Positions 16,860 to 25,570 are shown, counted from the first letter of the stretch. The stretch: 64,000 bases of DNA from Mycobacterium sp. URHD0025 (GCF_000426065.1 NZ_AUEQ01000017.1:62001-126000), one strand, 5' to 3'. Numbers and translations are program-made. The notes: a model not told the origin generated them from the sequence alone.

Positions 16860-17969
16860 TCAGCGTTTGCCGGTGATCTTCTTGCCGATGTCTTTGGTGA
16901 GCCCTTGGGCGGACGTCATAGTGCTTTTTGGCCCGCAGACCCGGGTGTCGACGATGACGTTTTTGCGGGGACTCATGGCGTGTTCGCAGCTTCCGGCGCT
17001 CCCAGCGGGCTTGTCGCCAGGCCAGATGAGGATGGATGCCACGCCGTCGCTCTCAGAGGAGACTCCGGTTTTCATCGTCTGGTGTTGTCCGCCGCCGGAC
17101 GTTGTGATCTCGGTGTAGTGGCAGGCTCTCCAGCTGGTGTAGTGATCGTTGAAGAACCGGGTGGCCTCGGTTTCGGAATTGAACGAGATCACCGATTGCA
17201 TGACCTTGGCGCCCGCGGCGTCGTCGGTGAAGATTTGGCCGGCGAAACCCGTGTAATTGGCCGTCTTGTAGACGTAGTCGATGCCGGGCAGCAGCGCGCC
17301 CGCGCAATTGGACGGCATGACCAGGAGCCCGCTGAACGGCTCCGACTGTACGGGGGCGGTCGGGGTGTAGTTGTAGTCGCCATCCTCGTTGAGTGCGTCA
17401 GCCGACTCCAGGAGGTCCGGCAGTTCGGCCGCGTCCACCGTGCCGTCGGCACCGGCTGTGGGGGTCTCGGAGGTTTTAGGGGACGAGGAGGAGTTGGATC
17501 CGCTACCCGATGATCCCTCCGACTCCTCGTCGGTGTTCGCCGAGCTCGTGGAGGCGGTGTCCGACTTCTTCTCGTCGGAGCCGAAGTTGATGCCGTCTCC
17601 GAGGACGAATACGCCAGCCGCGGCCAGGACGACCACGGCGATCAGTGCCGCCGCGATCAGTCCCCAGGGCTTCTTCTTGCCCGGTGGTGGTGTCGGGGCA
17701 CCGGCCGGGTAACCGGCGACGGGGTATCCGGGCGGCTGGGGCGGCTGCCAACCTCCACCCGGTCCGACAGGCGGCGTCGACTGGGACGGCCACCCCGGGG
17801 CAGCCGGGTACCCGTACCCGGACGTCGACGGGGGTACCGGGGTGGTCGGAGGCGGGGGTACTGGGCTGGTCGGGGGAGGGGCCGCCGGGGTATGGAGGGG
17901 CACTACCGCGGTGGCGTCCTCATCCCTCGATGGTCGATTCGGCGGCCGGTGAGGATCGTAGGTGCTCAT
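16860..17969 (-). CDS. Membrane protein with PknH-type outer sensor domain (copy 2)
   Basis: A 369-residue paralogue of the 15695-16780 gene with the same layout: Pro-rich tail with EDATAVVP (Thr20), KKKP cluster and membrane helix (about 107-128), acidic Ser-rich linker, and a C-terminal sensor with Cys in PSNCAGALLPG, RACHY, GSCEHAM and TRVC. The matching TATAVV-type motif and the shared GIDYVY and TGFAGQ/SGFAGQ phrases leave no doubt about duplication. It begins 19 nt after the upstream sensor gene and 79 nt before the next, consistent with co-transcription. Probably a receptor or decoy sensor without its own kinase. Confidence 0.85.
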   Translation of the reverse strand: MSTYDPHRPPNRPSRDEDATAVVPLHTPAAPPPTSPVPPPPTTPVPPSTSGYGYPAAPGWPSQSTPPVGPGGGWQPPQPPGYPVAGYPAGAPTPPPGKKKPWGLIAAALIAVVVLAAAGVFVLGDGINFGSDEKKSDTASTSSANTDEESEGSSGSGSNSSSSPKTSETPTAGADGTVDAAELPDLLESADALNEDGDYNYTPTAPVQSEPFSGLLVMPSNCAGALLPGIDYVYKTANYTGFAGQIFTDDAAGAKVMQSVISFNSETEATRFFNDHYTSWRACHYTEITTSGGGQHQTMKTGVSSESDGVASILIWPGDKPAGSAGSCEHAMSPRKNVIVDTRVCGPKSTMTSAQGLTKDIGKKITGKR

Positions 17970-17988
17970 GAGTATGTTCAGCCTGCCT

Positions 17989-18960
17989 TCAGTCGTTGGG
18001 AATTCGGTCGGAGATCGTGGAGACGAGTTCAGCGGCCTGCGCGCTGCCGGCCTGGCTACAGACCTGTACGTCGATGACGACGTTGCGGCGCGAGCTGAGG
18101 CCGCGCTGGCAACCCAACTTGCTTTGCATCTGGGAGTGGATCGACAGGGTCAGCACGCCGTTTTTGGTGTTGGGACTGGACATCTGGCGGACGATGGCGT
18201 CGCCGTCGGGGTTGTTGATGGTCACCAAGTCGAACTTGCAGTTACCCCACCGGCTGGTCTCCAGGGCCATGAAGTCTTTCGCGTTCTGCTCGGTGGGGAA
18301 GGCCACTACGGCTTGCGTGACGCTGTCTTGGCCGCGCGGACCGGGCTGGCTGAAGAACTCCTGCGTTCTGATAGCGGTGTAGCCCGACCGGTCATAGGCG
18401 GTCGGCAGCGCAACGTTGGGTGCCCCGCCACAGTCCGGGCGGTCGGTGCTCACTGAGGTGTAGGTGGTCTCGGCATCGGCGGTGCGCGTAAGGGGATCGG
18501 TGATCAAGAGCGTCTGCAGTGCCTCGGCGTCGGGCAGGTAATCGGCCAATTCGACGCTGCTCACAGGAGGCGCCGTCGGGACCGCGGAGGCTGGTGTCTT
18601 GATGGTCGGGTTGGATGTGGTGGGCGGCTCGGCGCTCGACGTTGGTGACGGTTCGGCCGACTGACCGGTTCGGGCGCCCGAAGACCGTTGAGTATCAGTG
18701 AATTTCGACCGGTAGATCCACATTCCACCGCCGACCACAACGAGGATCGCGACGAACGCAATCACGGCCAGGGCCCGGCCGGGACCGGGGAGCCGTGGCG
18801 GGGTGGGAGCATATCCGGGACCCGTCGGCGGCCAACCAGGTGACGCTGGGGGGAACCAAGCCGCGGCCGAAGGGCTGTAGGGCGCGGGTTGCCCGGCGCC
18901 AGGTGGAAGACGGCCGCCGGCGTAGGGCCGGGTCTCCTCGCCGTCACTGTTGTGGGTCAC
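17989..18960 (-). CDS. Membrane protein with PknH-type outer sensor domain (copy 3)
   Basis: A 323-residue protein with a Gly/Pro/Tyr-rich cytoplasmic tail (EETRPY near the start), a membrane helix (about 62-85) and a more diverged PknH-type outer domain. The four cysteines are retained in PDCGGAPN, GNCKF, LGCQRGL and VQVC. The start is GTG 18960. It follows the secreted sensor protein by 154 nt and precedes copy 2 by 19 nt, so it is the second gene of the run. It lacks the TAVV motif of copies 1 and 2. Function is unknown. Confidence 0.8.
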   Translation of the reverse strand: MTHNSDGEETRPYAGGRLPPGAGQPAPYSPSAAAWFPPASPGWPPTGPGYAPTPPRLPGPGRALAVIAFVAILVVVGGGMWIYRSKFTDTQRSSGARTGQSAEPSPTSSAEPPTTSNPTIKTPASAVPTAPPVSSVELADYLPDAEALQTLLITDPLTRTADAETTYTSVSTDRPDCGGAPNVALPTAYDRSGYTAIRTQEFFSQPGPRGQDSVTQAVVAFPTEQNAKDFMALETSRWGNCKFDLVTINNPDGDAIVRQMSSPNTKNGVLTLSIHSQMQSKLGCQRGLSSRRNVVIDVQVCSQAGSAQAAELVSTISDRIPND

Positions 18961-19114
18961 AACGAGCTACCTTTGCGCTGCTCTGGTCGGGTGCGCCGGC
19001 GGTGTTGCACATCGTGTATCGAATCACGGCCGCCGCCGGCTCCGCCCGGCGCCTGGATGTCACGGGAGTTGCCCAAGCGCCAGCCGCGCACCCTCCCGGC
19101 CGAACAGTCTGCGG

Positions 19115-19894
19115 TCAACTGGTGGCTGCCTTCTGGGCGATGGTCTCCACGACGGCTGCCGCCATGCCACTGGTGTCCTCGTTGCGGCTGCAGTACATGG
19201 CGTCGATGAAGACGTTGCGATAGGCGGCCATGGCGCGTTCGCATGTCCCCGACGCTTTTGTCGATTTCTGATCGAGGGTGACCACAGTGCGCTCCTCGTT
19301 GACGCGGGTGCGGCCCATTTCCCAGCGGCCGCCCTCGGCCTCGGTGACGGTGGCGCCGTCGCAGGCCTTCCATGCCGAGGCTGTGGCAGTCATAAAGGCC
19401 AACGCATCTTGCTTGCTGTCGAATTCGGCTACTCCGTGTGGCACCGTGAGCCGGTCACCGTCGCTGCCGCGAGGGGTGAACACCGATTTGAACACCACCT
19501 GTTGGGGCGCGCCGTCCAGGTAGGAGCCGGACTGGCCCGGCGCGTAGGCGGACAAGCACCGAGTGGGACTGACGGAGTAGGTATCACTCAGGGTCTGCTC
19601 AACCTTGCCATCACGCAATGTGCTGTCGGTGCCTGCGATCCGCGAGATCTCACTCGCGCTGAGCAGCAGGGCGTCCAGGCCTCCCGCCAGCGGGCTGCTG
19701 TCGGATCCCGACCAGGAGAACTGAGGAATGGGGGCCGTGGGCGTCGCCGCCGCCGTCCCCGCTGAGCCTGCCACGGCGAGGGCGGCCAGAACGCTGGCAG
19801 TGGCCAGCCTGGTCACGGGCGCGGAAGACCGCCCAGCCGCGGTGTTGCGCAGCGTGAGGCGGTGTCCAAGGGAGGTGTTGGCGGTGACCTTCAT
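19115..19894 (-). CDS. Secreted protein with PknH-type sensor domain
   Basis: A 259-residue precursor started at ATG 19894 (GAAAGG upstream); a longer frame to 19963 would run through the promoter palindrome. The N-terminus is a Sec signal peptide (basic start, hydrophobic 31-45, Ala-rich cleavage region about 48-51) with no lipobox. The mature protein is a PknH-type sensor domain with Cys in PTRCLSAYAPG, KACDGA, GTCERAM and MYC. Unlike its downstream relatives it is fully exported, not membrane-tethered. It is the first gene of the minus-strand sensor run, directly behind an operator-like palindrome. It may bind and present a ligand to the membrane sensors (inference). Confidence 0.8.
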   Translation of the reverse strand: MKVTANTSLGHRLTLRNTAAGRSSAPVTRLATASVLAALAVAGSAGTAAATPTAPIPQFSWSGSDSSPLAGGLDALLLSASEISRIAGTDSTLRDGKVEQTLSDTYSVSPTRCLSAYAPGQSGSYLDGAPQQVVFKSVFTPRGSDGDRLTVPHGVAEFDSKQDALAFMTATASAWKACDGATVTEAEGGRWEMGRTRVNEERTVVTLDQKSTKASGTCERAMAAYRNVFIDAMYCSRNEDTSGMAAAVVETIAQKAATS

Positions 19895-19919
19895 GGCGGA
19901 CCTTTCCGACTGAGAAACC

Positions 19920-19940
19920 GTAGCGGTGCTACGACTATAA
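19920..19940 (-). promoter_or_regulatory. Operator-like palindrome and promoter of the sensor-domain operon
   Basis: GTAGCG-G-TGCTAC (19920-19932) has one mismatch to the 6-1-6 consensus. On the minus strand a TATAGT -10 lies just upstream (19940-19935), so the palindrome covers the expected transcription start, about 34 nt before the ATG at 19894. A further half-site reading CGCTATGG on that strand lies at 19942-19949. Confidence 0.6.
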
Positions 19941-19973
19941 CCATAGCGATCGACGAAGCGCAAGCGTGAAACT

Positions 19974-19985
19974 GTAGCGATATTC
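19974..19985 (+). promoter_or_regulatory. GTAGCG half-site abutting a -10 hexamer
   Basis: GTAGCG (19974-19979) is followed after one base by TATTCT, a good -10, on the plus strand. It would start a transcript near 19992 that reads toward the FHA gene at 20189 and carries the five-codon frame at 20043. Confidence 0.35.
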
Positions 19986-20042
19986 TGCAGGTTGGTGTCG
20001 TCGACAGCACGCCGCTCGCGACCGGACTATTGGAAGGAGAGC

Positions 20043-20060
20043 ATGCGGAAGGCCAGGTAG
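20043..20060 (+). other. Possible five-codon leader frame with strong ribosome site
   Basis: GGAAGGAGAGC is followed by ATG and four further codons (Met-Arg-Lys-Ala-Arg) before TAG. The ribosome site is much better than that of most genes here. It could be a leader peptide or the remnant of a lost gene. Nothing else supports it. Confidence 0.3.
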
Positions 20061-20151
20061 CGGCCTGAATATCGGCCGGTTGACCTGATCGGAAGTCTCA
20101 GCGTCCACCTGGCGGACGGCTGATCACGCTACGGGTTTCGTGGATCGAATC

Positions 20152-20181
20152 GCAGCACCGCTGCAGTTTGAGATGTACTAT
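20152..20181 (+). promoter_or_regulatory. Operator-like palindrome and leaderless promoter of the second FHA gene
   Basis: GCAGCA-C-CGCTGC (20152-20164) sits upstream of a TACTAT -10 (20176-20181). The GTG at 20189 is seven bases after it, the geometry of a leaderless mRNA. An additional CGCTACGG element is at 20127-20134. Confidence 0.55.
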
Positions 20182-20188
20182 CTTTGGC

Positions 20189-21121
20189 GTGACGACCGAA
20201 GCGCCGGGGGGAGCGATGGCCGCTAAATCCGCGAGACCGCTCGACGCCTCCGATCTCGTCTTGGTCATGGATGGCCGGCTTACACCGGCCCGCGCGGCCG
20301 AGGGTGATTTCTTCATCGGGCGAGATGTGCCATCTGCTGACATCCACCTCGACCACCCTGCGATATCGCGGCTACATGCCCGTCTTGAGCCGGGCACTCG
20401 CTGGCGAATCATCGACTTCGAGAGCCGAAACGGTATCTACATCGACGGACGACGGGTGCGCGAAGCGACCATCACCGACGGGATGTCGGTTGCGTTCGGA
20501 GCGCCAGAGGGACCAACGGTCATCTTCCGCTACGGCACCGATGCCCTCGACAACCTCGGGCGCCTCGGGCGTGCGGTAGCCCGCCGCATCGCAGATCTCG
20601 GTCTTTCTCGTCGGGATGTCCGGCTGCAGGCCAACATCGACGCCTCGACCATGGACGACCTGCTCAACGGTCGCTATTGGCCAGACAGCGCCATTCGCCG
20701 AGCGATCGACAACGCCCTGGCGTGGCCGCCCGGATCGCTGGCCGCCATCTGCGATGGTGCTGCGCCCGAAGACGTTACCGATGTCATTACGCCGGCCGTC
20801 CGGCATAGCCTTCTGCTCGATTCGGCGGCACTGAGACTGGAATCGATCGCAGCGGACCTCGTCGACTTGCCTGCCGCGACCGATCCCGGCTATCAGGCGC
20901 AAGCGTCATTGCTGCAGCGTCAGATCCAGCAGTTCGACTCTTCGTTGTCAGCCCATGCGCACAACGCTCGGTCCGAATTTGCGCAACTGCTCCAGCGCAT
21001 CGCCCAGATCTACGGGCGCCGCCTCCCCGCTCCCGACGTGGAAATCCCCGCCCCGGCAATGGGAAATACGTCGCCCGCCCCACCGCAGGCGCCGTTACGA
21101 TCGCAAGAACATGAAGCGTAG
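20189..21121 (+). CDS. FHA-domain protein with HTH-like module
   Basis: A 310-residue protein started at GTG 20189, chosen over an upstream TTG because a -10 lies seven bases before it. The FHA domain (about 20-115) has Gly44-Arg45, Ser60-Arg61-x-His63 and Asn81-Gly82. An HTH-like segment follows (about 120-185, VARRIADLGLSRRDVRLQA ending LAWPPGSLAAICDG), matching the WPPG/WPKG-ended HTH of the two relatives at 6000 and 9968. The middle helical region is shared (LPAATDPGYQAQ vs LPDPAQPDYPAR) but the C-terminal HTH is absent. It is likely a phosphothreonine-reading DNA-binding or adaptor protein. It precedes the FHA-ABC transporter in the same orientation (195-nt gap). Confidence 0.75.
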   Translation: MTTEAPGGAMAAKSARPLDASDLVLVMDGRLTPARAAEGDFFIGRDVPSADIHLDHPAISRLHARLEPGTRWRIIDFESRNGIYIDGRRVREATITDGMSVAFGAPEGPTVIFRYGTDALDNLGRLGRAVARRIADLGLSRRDVRLQANIDASTMDDLLNGRYWPDSAIRRAIDNALAWPPGSLAAICDGAAPEDVTDVITPAVRHSLLLDSAALRLESIAADLVDLPAATDPGYQAQASLLQRQIQQFDSSLSAHAHNARSEFAQLLQRIAQIYGRRLPAPDVEIPAPAMGNTSPAPPQAPLRSQEHEA

Positions 21122-21316
21122 TGGGGGTCGGGTGGGACAGCGCTCATCAGAGACACCGGGGTTCCGACGGGGCCGATCGACTGCACGTCGGCCAAGCCGT
21201 CCAGCGCCCCAGCTATATCAAGCGACGTTGCGATTCTCGCGGAGCATCAGCACGTCCTCAGTGCGGTGCGCGTGGTTGATGACTGCGCGGGGATGGCTAC
21301 CGAAAAGGAGAACATC

Positions 21317-24300
21317 GTGACCGCAACGGCGGCACCACCGCTGGTGGTTTGGCTAGGCGAGGCAATGTTCACCTTCAGGCCTGGCAAGGACATCGTCATC
21401 GGCCGCGGCGTTGACGCCGATATCCGAGTGGAGGTGGATGCCAAACAGGCGATCTCGCGCGAACACATGATCCTCACCGCGCGAAACGGCCAATGGACCG
21501 CAGAGGACAAGAGCCGCAACGGAATTTATGTAGGCGGGGTCCGCCAGGCCAGGGTTGCCATCGACGACGACGTAGCGATCAACCTCGGCGCTCCGGCCGG
21601 GCCCCGGTTGACATTCAGGATCACCACCCAGGTAGTACCGGTGGCCCGCAACTTTTCTCGGCCAATGGCTGCACCCGCGCCACCAGCCAGGCCAGGCCCG
21701 ACATCGCAGCGTGCGGTCCCACCGCCACCTCCGACTCAGCGACCCGCCGCACCACCTATGCGGCCTACCCCGCCAGTGCGATCAGGCCCGCCGCAGCAGC
21801 GGCCTGCGCCACGCCCTCCTGCATCGACCCAAGCCCCGAGCCAGCCTCCACGCCCGGCCCAATCTCAGCGGATCGCCCCGCCACCCCAACCGCGCCCTGC
21901 CGGCCCGCAGCCGACTCCGCGACCAATGCCGTCACCGAAGCCCGTCGCAGCAGCGGCCGATGACGACGACGTCTTGGCCCGCATGACCGGCGTGGTGAAA
22001 AAGGTACTGCCACAACGGGCAGCGCCGGCGCTGCCGGCAGGCGCCATCACGATCGGGCGGCATTCGACGTCGGCCATTCAGGTTGACGACCCGCTGGCCT
22101 CGCGCGTGCATGCCTATCTGCTGGCCTCCCCAACGGGAACACAAATTCACGACAATGCCAGCAACAACGGCATTTTCGTCAACGGTGTCCGCATGCCTGC
22201 AGCGACACTCCGCCCGGGTGATGTCGTCACGATCGGCAACACGGACCTCACCTTTGACGGTACGACGCTGCGGGCGCAGACCCGCACCCCGGCCACAGGC
22301 GGCATCGAGGCGCACCAACTCGGTCTGACCATTGACGGACGTCAACTTTTGTCTTCGGTGTCGTTCACTGCGCGACCCGGTACCTTGACCGCGGTCATCG
22401 GGCCGTCCGGTGCCGGAAAGTCCACGCTGATCAAGATGGTGGGTGGTGTCACTCAACCCACCTCCGGCCAGGTGCGATTCGACGGCCACGACGTGCACGC
22501 CGAATATGCGTCGCTGCGGTCGCGCATCGGTGTCGTGCCCCAGGACGACGTGGTGCATCGCCAGCTGACGGTCAGCCAGGCACTCAATTATGCTGCTCGC
22601 CTGCGCCTTCCGGCGGATACCGGGAAGGCGGACCGCAAGGCGGTCGTGGACCGGGTTCTCGACGAACTCCAATTGACCAACCACCGCGACACTCGGGTCG
22701 ACAAACTGTCCGGAGGCCAACGCAAGCGTGCGTCGGTGGCCATGGAGCTGCTGACCGGCCCTTCACTCCTGATCCTCGATGAGCCGACGTCCGGGTTGGA
22801 CCCGGCGCTGGACCGCGAGGTCATGGCGATGCTGCGCCGCCTGGCAGACGCCGGACGCACGGTCATCGTCGTCACACACTCACTGACCTATCTGAGCATG
22901 TGCGACCAGGTGTTGTTGCTGGCACCGGGCGGCAAGACGGCCTACGCCGGTGCGCCCGGACACGTCGCGGCGACCATCGGCACCAACGACTGGGCTGACA
23001 TCTTCGCCTGGGTCGCGTCCAGCCCGGATGCCGCGCATGCCGTGTTCCTGCAGAAGAACCCTGCGGCCGCCGCACCTGCGGCGCCCGCGAGTCCGCCTGG
23101 GCCGCTGGGTGATCCCGCACGCACCAATACCACCCGCCAGGTCGCCACCCTGGCAGCGCGGCAGATCCGGCTGATCTTCGCCGACCGGGGCTACACGGCG
23201 TTCTTGGCTCTGTTGCCCTTCATTCTGGGTGCCCTGACCTTGGTGGTGCAGGGGTCTGTCGGATTGGGGAAGGCGAGCCTGGACGGAGGCGCACCGGACG
23301 AGCCCAACCAACTGCTGAGCCTGATGGTGATCGGCACCGTGTTCATGGGGACAGCGCTGACCGTTCGCGATCTCGTCGGTGAACGCAGCATCTTCCGCCG
23401 AGAGCAATCGGTCGGCCTGTCCGCCGGCGCGTATCTGACCGCCAAGATCGCGGTCTACAGCGTCGCCGCGGCCGTCCAGATCGCGATCCTCACCGCCATC
23501 GTCGTGGTGGTGAAGGGTGGGCCGAACCAGGGCTCGCTGTTGACGAGCAACCCCGTGTGGGATCTGTACCTCGCACTGGCGCTCACTGCCATCGTGTCGG
23601 CGATCGTCGGCTTGTGGTTGTCATCGTTGGCGCGTACGAGCGACTGGATCATGCCGATGCTCGTCGTGATTCTGATGAGCGCAATTGTGTTCTCCGGCGG
23701 GCTGATTCCCGTCACCGGCCGTCTGGGACTCAACCAGGTCTCCTACCTTCTCCCCGCTCGATGGGGCTTCGCCGGCGGCGCGTCGAGCATCGACCTGATG
23801 GAGGCCGACGCCGCCAACTACATCGACGACCCGCTGTGGCGCCACCAGCTGTCATGGTGGCTGCTCGACGTGGGCGTCCTGGTGCTCATCGGGATCGTGG
23901 CGACCATCGTGGTGCTGCGCAGGCTGCGCCTGCCGGCCAGGGAGCGTGGCGCCGGCGGCCGGGTGGTGAGCATGACCGTGGCCCTGGTCCTGGTCGCGGG
24001 ATTCCTGGTCGGCATGTCGTACCTCACCCGGGACGGGACCTCCGACCGACCGGCCCAGACCTCGATGCCCAGTGTTCCCACTCAGGGGAACGCTCCGACA
24101 CAAAAGCCTGTGGCCGCAGGTGATCTGGCAGGACTGCTGGTCGACGCGGGAGCTGTCGGCACCATCATGGGCACGAGTTCGATGACACCAAACGGGCCGG
24201 TCCCGCTCACCGAACTGAATGCAGCTACGGCCGCGCCGCCCAACTGCACGGGCGTGGTGAGCCCCGCCAACGCCCAGGCCTGGGGCGCGGGTAGTCCCAC

Positions 24301-24664
24301 CGGCGTCGCGGGCAGTGAATTGGTCTCCACTGATCCGAATACGACTGTCACGCAATACCTCATGCTGTATCCGGACGCAGAGAAGGCCGCCACGGCTCAG
24401 TCCGAGCACATCAATTTCTGGCAGCCCTGTGCGAACACCACCGTCACATTGACGCCGCCGGGTCAGCCGGCGACGACGATCGATGTCGGCAAGGTTTCGT
24501 TGGTCGACGGCCGGCCGACCGCTGTTCTCAGCATGTCTGGCCGTAGCTGCCAGCATGTGTTGGAGGTCGCCTCCAACGTCGCGATCGACGTCCAGTCGTG
24601 CGGTCCAACAGAGACCAGTCATGCCAACGAGATCGTCGACAAGATTGCCGAGAAGATCCGGTGA
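21317..24664 (+). CDS. FHA-FHA-ABC transporter (Rv1747-like) with C-terminal PknH-type sensor
   Basis: A 1115-residue protein from GTG 21317, selected for its AGGAG ribosome site six bases upstream. Order: FHA1 (Gly29-Arg30, Ser47 to His50), Pro-rich linker (about 115-230), FHA2 (Gly247-Arg248), ABC ATPase (Walker A GPSGAGKS near 363-370, LSGGQRKR signature, LLILDEPTSGLD, switch His in VTHS), ABC-2 type membrane domain of about six helices (about 625-880), a seventh helix (about 883-905), then an outer PknH-type sensor with Cys in PPNCTG, QPCANT, RSCQHV and VQSC. Rv1747, a lipooligosaccharide-type exporter regulated by PknF phosphorylation, ends after the membrane domain; the added seventh helix places the sensor outside. 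The likely role is signal-gated export of an envelope component. Confidence 0.92.
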   Translation: MTATAAPPLVVWLGEAMFTFRPGKDIVIGRGVDADIRVEVDAKQAISREHMILTARNGQWTAEDKSRNGIYVGGVRQARVAIDDDVAINLGAPAGPRLTFRITTQVVPVARNFSRPMAAPAPPARPGPTSQRAVPPPPPTQRPAAPPMRPTPPVRSGPPQQRPAPRPPASTQAPSQPPRPAQSQRIAPPPQPRPAGPQPTPRPMPSPKPVAAAADDDDVLARMTGVVKKVLPQRAAPALPAGAITIGRHSTSAIQVDDPLASRVHAYLLASPTGTQIHDNASNNGIFVNGVRMPAATLRPGDVVTIGNTDLTFDGTTLRAQTRTPATGGIEAHQLGLTIDGRQLLSSVSFTARPGTLTAVIGPSGAGKSTLIKMVGGVTQPTSGQVRFDGHDVHAEYASLRSRIGVVPQDDVVHRQLTVSQALNYAARLRLPADTGKADRKAVVDRVLDELQLTNHRDTRVDKLSGGQRKRASVAMELLTGPSLLILDEPTSGLDPALDREVMAMLRRLADAGRTVIVVTHSLTYLSMCDQVLLLAPGGKTAYAGAPGHVAATIGTNDWADIFAWVASSPDAAHAVFLQKNPAAAAPAAPASPPGPLGDPARTNTTRQVATLAARQIRLIFADRGYTAFLALLPFILGALTLVVQGSVGLGKASLDGGAPDEPNQLLSLMVIGTVFMGTALTVRDLVGERSIFRREQSVGLSAGAYLTAKIAVYSVAAAVQIAILTAIVVVVKGGPNQGSLLTSNPVWDLYLALALTAIVSAIVGLWLSSLARTSDWIMPMLVVILMSAIVFSGGLIPVTGRLGLNQVSYLLPARWGFAGGASSIDLMEADAANYIDDPLWRHQLSWWLLDVGVLVLIGIVATIVVLRRLRLPARERGAGGRVVSMTVALVLVAGFLVGMSYLTRDGTSDRPAQTSMPSVPTQGNAPTQKPVAAGDLAGLLVDAGAVGTIMGTSSMTPNGPVPLTELNAATAAPPNCTGVVSPANAQAWGAGSPTGVAGSELVSTDPNTTVTQYLMLYPDAEKAATAQSEHINFWQPCANTTVTLTPPGQPATTIDVGKVSLVDGRPTAVLSMSGRSCQHVLEVASNVAIDVQSCGPTETSHANEIVDKIAEKIR

Positions 24665-24803
24665 CCAAAGACTTCCGGGAGGGAATTGTGTGAAAAGACC
24701 TGCACTGAAGGTCCCTACGACATGCTTACAGTTACCTGCGAGGGGTTTTGCCGGAGGCGGTTCGTATCGGTAGAGCACTTCCCACCGACAGAAAGAGAGA
24801 CCA

Positions 24804-25541
24804 ATGAAGGTACGTTTCAAAATCGCGATCGCCGCTACTGCGGCAGCCGCCCTCGCGTTGACAGCTTGCGGCACGGAAAAGCCTGCGGCAGACGGCGGCA
24901 CGTCAGGTTCCGATGACGCTGCCAGCAGCCTGGTTGCGAAGTCTGCGGAGGCGATGAAGGGCCTCACCGGAGCGCATCTCGTTCTCACTGCCGACGGCAA
25001 GGTGCCCAATCTCAAGGTCACCAAATTGGAGGCCGACGTTGCTGGAAAGCCCGCGGTCGTCGCCACCGGCGAGGCCACCGTGCAGATGGGGCAGGACACG
25101 CAGACCACCAAGCTGATCTATGTCGATGGTCATCTCTACTCCGACGTCGCCGTCCCCGGTGAGTGGTTCGACTACGGTGACGGCAACTCGATCTACAACC
25201 TGTCGGTGATCTTCGATCCGAGCAATGGTCTCGCAAATGCCCTGTCAAATCTGAAGGACCCCAAGGAAGCCGGCTCGGAAACCATCGACGGAACACCGAC
25301 CACCAAGATCACGGCGAAAGCCTCGACCAACGATGTAGCGGTGTTGGCCGGTGCACGGAAAGCACCTGAAAACGCCCAGGAGTGGCCGGTCACCGTGTGG
25401 ATCGCCGAGAGCGATCCGCACTATCTGGTGCAGGCTCAGATCAACGTCGGTGATCCCTCGGATGCCAAGGTGACCATGACCCTGTCGGACTTCGGCAAGA
25501 CGGTCACCGCTGAGAAGCCGGCCATCACCCCGCCCAATTGA
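24804..25541 (+). CDS. LprG/LppX-family lipoprotein
   Basis: A 245-residue lipoprotein precursor with lipobox LTAC (Cys22) and the LppX_LprAFG fold: AAS(S)LVAKSAEAMKGLTGAHLVL, then VQMGQDTQTTKLIYVDGHLY and SVIFDPSNGLANALSNLKDPKEAGSETIDG. Family members carry triacylated lipids, LAM or phthiocerol lipids across the periplasm. The usual LprG neighbour, the Rv1410-type efflux pump, is not here. It follows an FHA-regulated lipid-type ABC exporter, so a lipid-carrier role for that exporter's substrate is plausible. The start has GAAAGAGA upstream. Confidence 0.87.
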   Translation: MKVRFKIAIAATAAAALALTACGTEKPAADGGTSGSDDAASSLVAKSAEAMKGLTGAHLVLTADGKVPNLKVTKLEADVAGKPAVVATGEATVQMGQDTQTTKLIYVDGHLYSDVAVPGEWFDYGDGNSIYNLSVIFDPSNGLANALSNLKDPKEAGSETIDGTPTTKITAKASTNDVAVLAGARKAPENAQEWPVTVWIAESDPHYLVQAQINVGDPSDAKVTMTLSDFGKTVTAEKPAITPPN

Positions 25542-25570
25542 GCGACAGATCTGAAAGGAAACCAAACAAC

